DNA from: JANSXG01 sp965652425
Lineage (GTDB): Bacteria > Planctomycetota > Phycisphaerae > Phycisphaerales > UBA1924
Assembly: GCA_965652425.1 (NCBI GenBank)
Contig: CBFGVX010000045.1
Coordinates: 1-25,841, forward strand
Direction of reading: 5' to 3'
DNA: 25,841 bases
Shown: one piece after another, positions 8,162-16,434 of the stretch
Numbering within the stretch: position 1 is the stretch's first letter
How the letters are laid out: every line of letters begins with the position of its first letter
Program-made: the position numbers and the translations under genes
The notes under the pieces: model-generated
Database searches by the model: none
Told to the model about the DNA's origin: nothing
The model's input: only the letters and a program-made list of their open reading frames with translations

Positions 8162-8189
8162 TTGGCTTCCAGGCACAGTGCTGTACCAT
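8162..8189 (+). promoter_or_regulatory. Possible promoter giving a leaderless amidohydrolase mRNA
   Basis: TTGGCT (8162-8167), 16 bp, TACCAT (8184-8189). Transcription would begin about seven bases downstream, at or next to the ATG at 8197, and no Shine-Dalgarno sequence precedes that ATG. Only 74 bp separate the terminator from the start codon, so a promoter must lie in this interval unless transcription reads through. The hexamer matches are modest. Confidence 0.3.
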
Positions 8190-8196
8190 CCGGTCC

Positions 8197-11100
8197 ATGC
8201 TAAAACAATTGTGGCATCGGGCGGGTGTTCTTCTTTCAACTTCTGCGAGTGAGTCCCGAAGCGGGATATGGCTCGCGTTCAGTCTTGCCTCGGCCTTCGG
8301 CGCGGTAGCTCTCGCGCAGCCCTACGAGCCGGTCAACGGACCTCGCCAGGTCGATCCGGGCTGGCACGCGCTGACCGGCGCGACTGTCGTGACCCGGCCG
8401 GGCAGCACGGTCGAGAACGCGACGCTGGTCATCCGCAATGGCGTGATCGTCAGTGTTCAGGCCGATGCCGAGCCGCCGGCCGGCGCGAGGGTCTGGGATG
8501 TGTCGGGCCTGATGATCTATCCGGGTTTGATCGAGTCCTACGCGGCAGTCTCAGTGCCCGCGCCCGACGAGTCCTCGGCGGGGTCGCACTGGAACGCCGC
8601 GATCGCCGCGCAGCGTTCATCGCTCACCGGCGAGAGTCTGAGCGCCGACGCTCGCGAGAAGCTGCGGGCCATGGGCTTCGTCGTGGCGCACATCGCGCCA
8701 GACGACGGGCTGCTCCGTGGTCAGACGGCGATTGTGGCCCTCGGCGAAGACCGGAACCTCAGCGATCCGACCGCACGGGTGATCAACGCGTCGCTCTGGC
8801 ACGCCGCATCTCTCCGGCGTGGCTCGCTGGGCAGCAGCTACCCCGGTTCGAAGATGGGGGCGATCGCGCTGATCCGCCAGACACTCGCCGATGCGCAGTG
8901 GTGGCCCCAGGCCACGACCATGCACGAGCGGAACCCCGCGAAGTTCTCGCGCCCCGCGCCGAACGACGCCGTCGAAGCGCTCGCGGACGATCGCGGGCTG
9001 TTCTTCATCGTCGGCGATGAACTCGACCTGCTGCGGACCGCGCGGCTCGCGGCGGAGTTCGAGCGCGATGCAGTCTTCGTCGGCAGCGGCACCGAGCTCC
9101 GGCGACTGAACGCGATCGCGGCGCTCGAGCGCCCGGTGATCGTGCCGATCAGCTTCCCCGCCCGCCCGCAGGTTGAGACGATCAGCGATCAGGACGCGAT
9201 CTCGCTTGCCGAACTCATGATGTGGGAGCAGGCCCCGACCAACCTGCGCCGACTGCACAGCGCGGGGGTCCCGGTCGCGGTCACCTCGTCCGGGCTGCGT
9301 CGAGGCGAGAACTTCTGGAAAAACCTCAAGAGCGCCATCGACCACGGCCTGAGTGAAGACGATGCGCTCGCGATGCTGACGATCGCGCCCGCGCAGATGC
9401 TCGGCATCGACTCCAGGTACGGCACTATCGAAGCGGGCAAGCAGGCCAGCTTCGTAGTCGTCGACGGCGATCTGCTCGGCGGCTCGCCGACCATCCGCGA
9501 TGTCTGGACCGACGGTCAGCACCACGAGATCAATGCGGGGCCCGATCGCTCGCTCAGCGGCGAATACGAAACCTCGCTCTCGAAGAACGGCTCACCCATC
9601 AGCATCCGCGTCGAGGCCACGAGCAAGGCCACCAAGGTCACCTTCGTGCACGCCCCGGAGCCGCGCCAGATGGAAGAAGGCGAAGATGAGCCGTCTTCGG
9701 TCGAGGCCAGCGCTCGCAAGGTCGAGCGGACGGGCAACCGCCTGAACCTGCTGGCGGACGCATCGCTCTTCGGCGATGAATCCGGCACGGCGACGGTCCG
9801 GCTCTCGTTCGACGGCGAGCGGGTGCTCGGTGTCGCGCGCCTCACCGGCAACCGGGATGTGCGCTTCACGGCCCAGCGTCAGGCCGGCGTTGACGACAAT
9901 GAAAGCGAGGAGAAGAAGGAAGAAGACACCGAAACCCCGGATGTCCCCGAAACGCTCGCGCTGCCCTTCGGCGCGTTCGCGTACGACGAGATGCCACGGC
10001 AGGAGCCGGTGGTCATCCACAACGCCACCATCTGGACCAACACCGATGAGGGCATCATCGAGAACGGCTATGTGATCTTCCGCGACGGCAAGATCGAGCG
10101 GGTCGGTTCGGGAGAGCCCGGCGGCCTGCCGCGGATCTACCGCTGGATCGACGCCGAAGGCCGCCATGTCACGCCCGGCATGCTCGACTGCCACAGCCAC
10201 ACCGGAATCGATGGCGGCGTGAACGAGGGAACCCAGGCCGTCACTGCCGAGGTCGCCATCTCCGATGTCATCGACCCCGACGACATCAACTGGTACCGCC
10301 AGCTCGCCGGCGGCGTGACCGCTGTCAACCAGCTCCACGGCTCCGCCAACCCCATCGGCGGGCAGAACTCGGTCGTGAAGCTCCGCTGGGGCGTTGAGCA
10401 TCCGGACGACATGCGGATGGAAGACGCTCCCAGCGGCATCAAGTTCGCCCTCGGCGAGAATGTGAAACAGTCGAACTGGGGCGGCAACGGTCGCTACCCG
10501 CAGACGCGCATGGGCGTCGAGACCATCATGATCGATTCGTTCGTCGCCGCGCGCGAGTACGCCAGGCGTCGCCACGAAGCCCGGCGGGCTGGCGAGCCGT
10601 TCCGCGTGGATTACGAGCTGGAGGTGCTGTCGGAGATCCTCGATGGCGACCGGCTGATCCACTGCCACAGCTATCGTCAGGACGAGATCCTCATGCTCTG
10701 CCGCATCGCCGAGGAGTTCGGTTTCACGATCGGCAGCTTCCAGCATGTGCTCGAGGGCTACAAGGTCGCCGAGGCGATCAAGGAGCATGCGATCGGTGCA
10801 TCGTCCTTCAGCGACTGGTGGGCCTTCAAGGTCGAAGTGTTCGACGCGGTTCCCTACAACGGCGCGATCATGCACGATGTCGGCGTCAATGTGAGCTTCA
10901 ATTCCGATTCGAACGAGGTTGCCCGTCGCCTGAACACCGAGGCGGCGAAGGCCGTGAAGTACGGCGGCGTGGACCCCGAGGAAGCGCTGAAGTTCGTCAC
11001 GCTCAATGTCGCCAAGCAACTGCGCATCGAGGATCGGGTCGGCTCGATCGCTCCCGGCATGGACGCGGATCTCGCCGTGTGGACCGCCAGCCCGCTGAGC

Positions 11101-11472
11101 TCGTTCGCCCGCTGCGAGCGGACCTTTGTGGACGGTCGCGAGATGTTCTCGCTCGAGCGCGATGCCGAACTTCGGGCCAGGATGGTGGCGGAGCGCGATC
11201 GCATCATCCAGAAGATCATCGCCGACAAGAAGGCCAAACCCGGGAAGGAGGAAGCGCAGGAGGCCGAGACCGAGGCCGCCCGCGCCCTCGACCTGCTCGC
11301 TTCGGGCAGCGCCTCCCCAGCCGAGATGATCGAGGCCTACCGCCTCGTCCAGCAGCTCGCCACGCTCGAAGAGCAGTACCTGTTCCGCCGGCGCAACGGC
11401 ATCGACCCGCTGGCCACCCGTCCCGGAGAGTGCGGCTGCGACGAGCAGAGTCTGCTCTCCCAGACCCGCTGA
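8197..11472 (+). CDS. Exported two-domain amidohydrolase (degenerate plus active-type domain)
   Basis: The 1091-residue protein begins with a signal-peptide-like segment (about 24-42, ending ALAQP) and contains two amidohydrolase units. The first (about 45-450) has the small beta-domain edges (VIRNGVIVSV, SRYGTIEAGKQASFVV) but no HxH after PGLIES, so it probably lacks the metal site. An acidic, Lys/Glu-rich linker (near 570-590) follows. The second unit (about 610-1000) keeps the metal ligands expected for imidazolonepropionase-like enzymes: His666 and His668 (DCHSHTG), His822/His824 (HCHSYR), His850 (FQHVLEG) and Asp904 (FNSDSNE), then RIEDRVGSIAPGMDADLAVW. The substrate is unknown; periplasmic dipeptidase or ring-hydrolase activity is possible. 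ATG 8197 was preferred over an upstream GTG/ATG-like start because it directly precedes the signal sequence. The next amidohydrolase gene follows after 53 bp, suggesting one operon. Confidence 0.9.
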   Translation: MLKQLWHRAGVLLSTSASESRSGIWLAFSLASAFGAVALAQPYEPVNGPRQVDPGWHALTGATVVTRPGSTVENATLVIRNGVIVSVQADAEPPAGARVWDVSGLMIYPGLIESYAAVSVPAPDESSAGSHWNAAIAAQRSSLTGESLSADAREKLRAMGFVVAHIAPDDGLLRGQTAIVALGEDRNLSDPTARVINASLWHAASLRRGSLGSSYPGSKMGAIALIRQTLADAQWWPQATTMHERNPAKFSRPAPNDAVEALADDRGLFFIVGDELDLLRTARLAAEFERDAVFVGSGTELRRLNAIAALERPVIVPISFPARPQVETISDQDAISLAELMMWEQAPTNLRRLHSAGVPVAVTSSGLRRGENFWKNLKSAIDHGLSEDDALAMLTIAPAQMLGIDSRYGTIEAGKQASFVVVDGDLLGGSPTIRDVWTDGQHHEINAGPDRSLSGEYETSLSKNGSPISIRVEATSKATKVTFVHAPEPRQMEEGEDEPSSVEASARKVERTGNRLNLLADASLFGDESGTATVRLSFDGERVLGVARLTGNRDVRFTAQRQAGVDDNESEEKKEEDTETPDVPETLALPFGAFAYDEMPRQEPVVIHNATIWTNTDEGIIENGYVIFRDGKIERVGSGEPGGLPRIYRWIDAEGRHVTPGMLDCHSHTGIDGGVNEGTQAVTAEVAISDVIDPDDINWYRQLAGGVTAVNQLHGSANPIGGQNSVVKLRWGVEHPDDMRMEDAPSGIKFALGENVKQSNWGGNGRYPQTRMGVETIMIDSFVAAREYARRRHEARRAGEPFRVDYELEVLSEILDGDRLIHCHSYRQDEILMLCRIAEEFGFTIGSFQHVLEGYKVAEAIKEHAIGASSFSDWWAFKVEVFDAVPYNGAIMHDVGVNVSFNSDSNEVARRLNTEAAKAVKYGGVDPEEALKFVTLNVAKQLRIEDRVGSIAPGMDADLAVWTASPLSSFARCERTFVDGREMFSLERDAELRARMVAERDRIIQKIIADKKAKPGKEEAQEAETEAARALDLLASGSASPAEMIEAYRLVQQLATLEEQYLFRRRNGIDPLATRPGECGCDEQSLLSQTR

Positions 11473-11525
11473 TACTCGGTTTCGACACGATCCCAATCCA
11501 ACCCGCGCCCGAAAGGCCCGCGATT

Positions 11526-12899
11526 ATGAAGAAGTTCCTGACCTCCTGCTCCACGCTCATCGCGATGATCGCGATGAGCGCGATGACCTCCAGCGCACTC
11601 GCCCAGGACCTCGGCATCAAGGCCCCGCCCCAGTCGAACCCGATCGTCCTCGTCGGCACGGTGCACACCGTGTCCAATGGTGTGATCGAGAACGGCATGG
11701 TGATGTTCGAAGACGGCATCATCACCACGGTCGGCCCCGCCGGGATCCTCGAGCGCATCGGACTCAGCGAGGATGTCGAGATCATCGAGCTCCCCGACCA
11801 CATGCACATCTATCCCGGCCTGATCGGCGCGAACACGATCATGGGTCTGACCGAGATCAGCTCGGTCCGGGCCACCCTCGACCACACCGAGATCGGCGAC
11901 TTCACCCCCGAAGTCCGCGCGGCGTCCAGCGTCAATCCCGACTCGACGCTCATCCCCGTCACCCGCTCGGCGGGCATCCTGACCGTCGGCGTCATGCCCC
12001 TCGGCGGCAACATCACCGGGCGCGCGGCGGTGATCCGCATGGACGGCTGGACATGGGAAGACATGGCCGTCGAGGACGATGCCGGGCTGGTCGTGAACTG
12101 GCCGAGCGTGCGTCCGTCCACGGCGTGGTGGGTGACCACCCCCCGCGAAGAGCAGATCGCCCGCGCCAAGCGCCGGCTCGCCGAGATCGACGAGTTCTTC
12201 ACCGCCGCACAGTCGTACCTCGACGCGAAGAACGCCGACGATTCGGTTCCGACCGACATCCGCTACGAGGCGATGGCCCCGGCCCTTCGTGGCGAGTCGC
12301 CGGTCTTCATTCGCGCGAGCGAGATCCAGCAGATCGAGAGCGCCGTCGAGTGGGCGACCGGGCGAGGTCTCAAAGCCGTCATCGTCGGCGGGCGCGATGC
12401 CGAGCAGTGCGCCGACCTGCTCAAGAAGCACGACATCGGGGTGATCATCGACGGCGTGCACCGCCTGCCCGGTCGGCGCGATCATGTGTACGACGAGCCG
12501 TTCACCCTGCCCTCGCGCCTGGAGGCCGCGGGAGTGCGCTGGTGTCTTGCCAGCGGCGAAGAAACCGCCCACGAGCGGAACCTGCCCCACAACGCGGGCA
12601 CGGCCGTCGCCTACGGGCTCGATCCGGACGCGGGCATCCGCGCCATCACGCTGTCCGCAGCCGAACTTCTCGGCGTGGCCGACCGCCTCGGCTCGATCGA
12701 GGAGGGCAAGGCGGCAACCCTGATCGTCACCGACGGCAACCCGATGGAAATGACCACGCTGACCTGGATGGCCTTCATCGACGGCCGCCGCATCAGTCTC
12801 GCTGATAAGCAGAAGATCCTGACCGAGAAGTACCTCGAGAAGTACCGCCAGCTTGGGCTGATCGGCGAGGACGGCGAAGAGACGGCCGATCCGGAGTGA
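11526..12899 (+). CDS. Exported amidohydrolase-like protein, probably lacking the metal site
   Basis: The 457-residue product starts with a signal peptide (MKKFLTSCSTLIAMIAMSAM, cleavage near ALA-QD). It has the amidohydrolase beta-sandwich edges (GTVHTVSNGVIENGMVMFED and DRLGSIEEGKAATLIVTDG) around a divergent TIM-barrel. After HIYPGLIGANTIMG no HxH is present, and the later histidine positions of the family are not obvious, so it resembles the first half of the upstream protein rather than the active-type half. It may be a non-catalytic partner or use other residues. The ATG at 11526 follows GAAAGG. It is the second gene of a presumed operon; serA follows 54 bp downstream, with a hairpin between. 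Confidence 0.87.
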   Translation: MKKFLTSCSTLIAMIAMSAMTSSALAQDLGIKAPPQSNPIVLVGTVHTVSNGVIENGMVMFEDGIITTVGPAGILERIGLSEDVEIIELPDHMHIYPGLIGANTIMGLTEISSVRATLDHTEIGDFTPEVRAASSVNPDSTLIPVTRSAGILTVGVMPLGGNITGRAAVIRMDGWTWEDMAVEDDAGLVVNWPSVRPSTAWWVTTPREEQIARAKRRLAEIDEFFTAAQSYLDAKNADDSVPTDIRYEAMAPALRGESPVFIRASEIQQIESAVEWATGRGLKAVIVGGRDAEQCADLLKKHDIGVIIDGVHRLPGRRDHVYDEPFTLPSRLEAAGVRWCLASGEETAHERNLPHNAGTAVAYGLDPDAGIRAITLSAAELLGVADRLGSIEEGKAATLIVTDGNPMEMTTLTWMAFIDGRRISLADKQKILTEKYLEKYRQLGLIGEDGEETADPE

Positions 12900-12915
12900 G
12901 GTCCGGCTCTGGTAT

Positions 12916-12952
12916 GGTGTGGCCTCGAATCGCTTTCCGAACAGGCCACACC
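12916..12952 (+). promoter_or_regulatory. Perfect 10-bp inverted repeat abutting the serA start codon
   Basis: GGTGTGGCCT (12916-12925) and AGGCCACACC (12943-12952) are exact inverted copies with a 17-base loop; the second arm ends one base before the ATG at 12954. There is no T-run, so it is not an intrinsic terminator. As RNA it would cover the whole initiation region, and AGG, the only Shine-Dalgarno-like string, lies in the stem. As DNA it could be an operator. Which one applies cannot be told from sequence. Confidence 0.55.
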
Positions 12953-12953
12953 C

Positions 12954-14213
12954 ATGCCCGCCCAAGAACTCTTTTCCCCCCAAACCTCCATCCCGCTCCA
13001 CAAGATCAAGGTCGTTCTGCTGGAGAACATCCACCAGCGGGCGGTCGATCTGCTCGAGTCGTCCGGCTTCACCGTGGAATCGCACCGCGATGCCGAGGCG
13101 GGCAGTGAACTGATCGACCTCGCGTCCGATGCCCACATGATCGGCATCCGCTCCAAGACGCAGCTGACCGCCGAGTTCTTCGAGGCCTGCCCCAAGCTGT
13201 GGTCGGTCGGGTGCTTCTGCATCGGGACCAACCAGGTCGATCTGGACCCCGCGGCGGCCAAGGGGATCGCGGTCTTCAATGCGCCGTTCTCGAACACGCG
13301 GTCGGTGGCCGAGAAGGTCGTCTGCGAGGTCATCGCGCTGCATCGAAAGCTGTTCGAGCGATCGGCGGCGCTGCACGCCGGGAAGTGGCAGAAGTCGGCC
13401 AGCGGCTCGCACGAAGTCCGCGGGCGCACGCTGGGCATCGTCGGCTACGGGCGCATCGGCTCGCAGGTCTCGGTGCTGGCCGAGTCGATGGGCATGCGGG
13501 TCGTCTACTTCGACACCTCGAACACGCTGCCGCTCGGCAACGCCGTGAAGGCCCAGTCGCTGGATGAACTGCTCGCCCAGTCCGACTGCGTCACGCTGCA
13601 TGTGCCGGATGTCGGTGCGACGCGAAACCTGATCGGCGCGCGTGAGCTGGCGAAGATGAAGAAGGGCGCGCACCTGATCAACAACGCCCGGGGCAGCGTC
13701 GTGGACCTCGACGCGCTGCGCAGCGCGATCGAGTCCGGGCACATCGGCGGCGCGGCGGTCGATGTGTTCCCGGAAGAGCCGAAGGACAACGATGCCCCGT
13801 TCGCTTCGCCGCTGGCGGGCCTGCCCAATGTGATCCTCACGCCCCACATCGGCGGCAGCGCCATCGAGGCGCAGGAGAACATCGCCGTCGAGGTCGGCAC
13901 CAAGCTCGTGCGGCTGATGAACGAGGGCGCGACCGCGACCGCCGTCAATGTGCCGGAGGTGGACCTGCCGTCGCTACACGCCGACCACCACCGCATCGTG
14001 CACTTCCATCGCAACGAGCCCGGCGTGCTGGGCGCGTTGCACTCGGTGATCGCCGGCAGGGGCGTGAACATCGCCGCGAGCTACCTGCAGTCCGACTCTC
14101 GCCACGGCTACGCGGTGCTCGATATCCGCCCGAGCGAATCCGTGAAGGAAGCCGACCTGCTCCAGGAGCTGCGAGCCATCAACGGCACGATCCGCGTCCG
14201 CACAATCTGGTAG
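12954..14213 (+). CDS. serA: D-3-phosphoglycerate dehydrogenase, short ACT-domain form
   Basis: This enzyme oxidises 3-phosphoglycerate with NAD, the first step of serine synthesis. The 419-residue length and the GCFCIGTNQVDL segment (86-97) match the E. coli-type enzyme. Seen: the dinucleotide-binding GYGRIG (164-169) followed by an acidic Asp187, catalytic Arg246 (NNARGSVVD), Glu275 (VFPEEP) and His298 (TPHIGGS), and a C-terminal ACT domain (about 347-419, NEPGVLGALHSVIAGRGVNI) that in E. coli binds serine for feedback inhibition. Several residues precede the core at the N-terminus (MPAQELFSPQ). The start codon lies directly after a perfect inverted repeat. It meets the convergent DUF486 gene with a 7-bp gap. 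Confidence 0.97.
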   Translation: MPAQELFSPQTSIPLHKIKVVLLENIHQRAVDLLESSGFTVESHRDAEAGSELIDLASDAHMIGIRSKTQLTAEFFEACPKLWSVGCFCIGTNQVDLDPAAAKGIAVFNAPFSNTRSVAEKVVCEVIALHRKLFERSAALHAGKWQKSASGSHEVRGRTLGIVGYGRIGSQVSVLAESMGMRVVYFDTSNTLPLGNAVKAQSLDELLAQSDCVTLHVPDVGATRNLIGARELAKMKKGAHLINNARGSVVDLDALRSAIESGHIGGAAVDVFPEEPKDNDAPFASPLAGLPNVILTPHIGGSAIEAQENIAVEVGTKLVRLMNEGATATAVNVPEVDLPSLHADHHRIVHFHRNEPGVLGALHSVIAGRGVNIAASYLQSDSRHGYAVLDIRPSESVKEADLLQELRAINGTIRVRTIW

Positions 14214-14220
14214 CGGTCGC

Positions 14221-14655
14221 TCAGCGGGCGTTCTGTGGATCTTCGATCGCGGGCACGGCGTGCTGGGCCGGGGTCGCGTCGAGTTCCGGTCGGGGCGGAT
14301 CCTTGCGCCCGATCATCGCGACCACGACCGCGCAGAAGATTAGGCCGAACGCGATCAATTCGTTCACGCGCAGCCGCTCCTTGAGCACGAGGATCGCGAA
14401 CCCCATGAACACGGTGAGCGTGATCGCTTCCTGAATGACCTTGAGCTGCGCAGCGCTGAGTGGCCCGCCGCTGGAAGTGTGCCCGATCCGGTTCGCGGGG
14501 ACTTGCAGCAGGTACTCCGGGAACGCGATCAGCCACGAGACGAAGATCGCGGTGATGAAGCCCCACGACGGTTTCTTGAGGTGGCCGTACCACGCCCAGG
14601 TCATGAAGATGTTCGAGCCGATCAGCAGGCAGACGGTGATGAGCACGCGGGACAT
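14221..14655 (-). CDS. DUF486 family (DMT-like) small membrane protein
   Basis: The 144-residue product matches the DUF486 pattern closely: SNIFMTWAWYGHLKKPSW, SWLIAFPEYLLQVPANRIGH, SAAQLKVIQEAITLTVF and LKERLRVNELIAFGLIF, with four hydrophobic segments. The family is related to small multidrug/DMT-type transporters but has no established substrate. A Pro/Ala-rich tail of about 30 residues is extra. The ATG at 14655 was chosen over a start nine codons upstream because CCGGAGAAGCGT precedes it on the coding strand. It is the last gene of a minus-strand run with rdgB and queF; 47 bp separate it from rdgB. Confidence 0.9.
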   Translation of the reverse strand: MSRVLITVCLLIGSNIFMTWAWYGHLKKPSWGFITAIFVSWLIAFPEYLLQVPANRIGHTSSGGPLSAAQLKVIQEAITLTVFMGFAILVLKERLRVNELIAFGLIFCAVVVAMIGRKDPPRPELDATPAQHAVPAIEDPQNAR

Positions 14656-14702
14656 ACGCTTCTCCGGAGGGCGAAGCCGCACAGCGTACCACGCGCGACC
14701 GG

Positions 14703-15347
14703 CTACCCGAGCAGTCCCTTGTTCATCGCCAGGAGCTGTTTGAGCCGCTCGGCCATCGCCCGGACCGCCTTGCCCCGGTGGCTCATGGCGTGCTTTTCCT
14801 CGGGCGACAGTTCGGCGGAGTGCCGCCCGTCGTCGAGTCGCAGCAGGGGGTCGTAGCCGAAGCCGTTGCCGCCGCGCGGCTCATGGGCGATCGTGCCATC
14901 GAAGGTGCCGCGCGTGCGGATCAGGATACCCGCCTGCGGGTGGGCTACGGCGATCGCGCAGACGAACCGCGCGGTCCGCTCGTAGTCCGGGACCGACTGC
15001 ATCTCTTCGAGCAGTTTGGCGTTGTTCGCCTCATCTCGGACCTCGCGCGAGCCGTCCACTCCCGCGTACCTCGCGGAGTACACGCCGGGACGGCCACCCA
15101 GCGCATCGACTTCCAGCCCGGAGTCGTCGGCGATGCAGGTCCTGCCGGTCAGGTTGGCGTAATGAACCGCCTTCTTCGCGGCGTTGGCCTCGAAGGTCTC
15201 CCCGTCCTCGATCGGCTCCGGGAAGTCGCCTTCCAGTTCATCGAGCCCGATCGCGTCGACCCCCAAAGGCAGCAGAATCGCACGGATCTCCTCGATCTTC
15301 TTTGGGTTGCCGGTCGCGATCAGCAGCGTGCCCGTGGATTGGTCCAT
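14703..15347 (-). CDS. rdgB: XTP/dITP diphosphatase (RdgB/HAM1)
   Basis: The enzyme hydrolyses non-canonical purine triphosphates (dITP, XTP, dXTP) to monophosphates and keeps them out of DNA and RNA. The 214 residues include the family motifs: LLIATGNPKKIEEI (7-20, triphosphate binding), ETFEANAAKKA (50-60), CIADDSGLEVDALGGRPGVYSARYAG (Asp74/Asp75 catalytic region), GGNGFGYDPLL and a final SHRGKAVRAM. The start ATG shares one base with the queF stop (TGATG on the coding strand), so translation of the two is probably coupled. Confidence 0.96.
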   Translation of the reverse strand: MDQSTGTLLIATGNPKKIEEIRAILLPLGVDAIGLDELEGDFPEPIEDGETFEANAAKKAVHYANLTGRTCIADDSGLEVDALGGRPGVYSARYAGVDGSREVRDEANNAKLLEEMQSVPDYERTARFVCAIAVAHPQAGILIRTRGTFDGTIAHEPRGGNGFGYDPLLRLDDGRHSAELSPEEKHAMSHRGKAVRAMAERLKQLLAMNKGLLG

Positions 15348-15730
15348 CAGCGCCCCCGGTACTCGACGGGGATCTCGCCGTGGTCAGCCCGGATGACGCT
15401 TCGAATGCCTCCCCGGCCCTTCCAGTTCGTGATGATCTGCAGCCAGACGGGGTTCATCAGGTCCACGAGGTGGTCGCGGATGGTGTTGGTGACCGCCTCG
15501 TAGAAGATGCCCTCGTTGCGGAAGCTCTGGTAGTACAGCTTGAGCGACTTCAGCTCGACGCACACGCCGCCATCGGCCTTCGCTCGAGGCATGTACCGGA
15601 GCGTCACATCCCCGAAATCCGGGTGGCCGGTCTTCGGGCAGACGCTCGTGAACTCCTCGGAGGTGTGCTCGATGACAAAGGGCCGGTCGCCGGGGGTTTC
15701 AAAGCATTCAAGCTGGCTGGTATCTGGCAT
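15347..15730 (-). CDS. queF: 7-cyano-7-deazaguanine reductase, unimodular QueF
   Basis: QueF reduces preQ0 to preQ1 with NADPH, a step of queuosine synthesis for tRNA. The 127 residues contain EFTSVCPKTGHPDFGDV (catalytic Cys31 and Asp38) and VELKSLKLYYQSFRNEGIF (the QueF substrate-binding signature), followed by the substrate Glu in IFYE, where some well-studied enzymes have a His before the Glu. The size fits the single-domain type I (YkvM-like) form. The ATG at 15730 is supported by GGAGACCTCC directly upstream on the coding strand. It heads the minus-strand run queF-rdgB-DUF486. Other queuosine genes are not in the window. Confidence 0.96.
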   Translation of the reverse strand: MPDTSQLECFETPGDRPFVIEHTSEEFTSVCPKTGHPDFGDVTLRYMPRAKADGGVCVELKSLKLYYQSFRNEGIFYEAVTNTIRDHLVDLMNPVWLQIITNWKGRGGIRSVIRADHGEIPVEYRGR

Positions 15731-15866
15731 GGAGGTCTCCGGATGGTCGGATCGGGGCGGCAACGATAGCCGGTCGGGCCAACGCTGTCAGCACGATCAA
15801 AAGACTGTGACCCCGAATCCCAGTGAGTTACGCTTTGCAGTTGTCAAACCCTGAGGAGGAACCACC

Positions 15867-16424
15867 ATGCGTCAGACCCTTTCAACTGTCTCGCTGCTCG
15901 CCGCCGGAGCCGTTTTCGGCTCGCTCGGGCTGGCATCCCTCTCCAGCCCATCCGCGATCGCCCAACCCACCAATCAGCCCGCCGGTCAACCCCAGCAACC
16001 GGGTCCCGGCGGCATGGGCCAGATCCTCGTCGACTCGCTCAAGTCCGTCGAGGGTGTGCTCGGCGTCGATGCCGGTCAGATGGCTTCTGGCAAGAATGTC
16101 ATCATCGGCTGGTTCGAAGACGCCGAGGCCGCCCGGCGCTGGTATCGCCATCCGACCCACCGGGCCATGATGGCGATGGCCGGCGGTCGCGCAGACGACG
16201 GCGAGCCGCTGCAGCATGTCGAAGAGGGCGTGCCGCTCATGGTGATCGCCTCGATCACCTTCTCCGAGAAGCCCGAGATCCAAGGCATCCCCATGCCGAT
16301 CAGCCAGATATCGATCGAGGTCTATCAGGCCGCGCCGGGCGGAGCGTATGTCAACGGCAAGCTCGCCCCGGAGTCGTTCACCGTTGAGCACATGAAGAAC
16401 CTCACGCCGACCCCGGCCGAGTGA
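15867..16424 (+). CDS. Secreted small protein, possible dimeric alpha/beta-barrel fold
   Basis: The 185-residue product has a clear signal peptide (1-32, cleavage near AIA-QP), a Gln/Pro/Gly-rich linker (33-50), then a compact domain. The VIIGWFEDAEAARRWYRHPTH segment resembles the strand-helix pattern of small dimeric alpha/beta-barrel proteins (antibiotic-monooxygenase/DUF1330-like), where a residue pair in this helix lines a small-molecule pocket. That fold call is a weak inference. The start is firm: GAGGAGG lies seven bases before the ATG. It is divergent from queF and convergent with the TPR gene, 10 bp apart. Function unknown. Confidence 0.8.
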   Translation: MRQTLSTVSLLAAGAVFGSLGLASLSSPSAIAQPTNQPAGQPQQPGPGGMGQILVDSLKSVEGVLGVDAGQMASGKNVIIGWFEDAEAARRWYRHPTHRAMMAMAGGRADDGEPLQHVEEGVPLMVIASITFSEKPEIQGIPMPISQISIEVYQAAPGGAYVNGKLAPESFTVEHMKNLTPTPAE

Positions 16425-16434
16425 GCCGCCCCGG

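Noticed and set aside
9592..13847. Very long minus-strand open frames opposite the amidohydrolases and serA
   Set aside because: The plus strand carries recognisable families throughout; the minus frames show only composition-driven sequence.
15347..15730. Possible link of QueF to 7-deazaguanine DNA modification and hence to the ACGT bias
   Set aside because: QueF produces preQ1 for tRNA queuosine; DNA modification systems use preQ0 with dedicated transferases, none of which is here.
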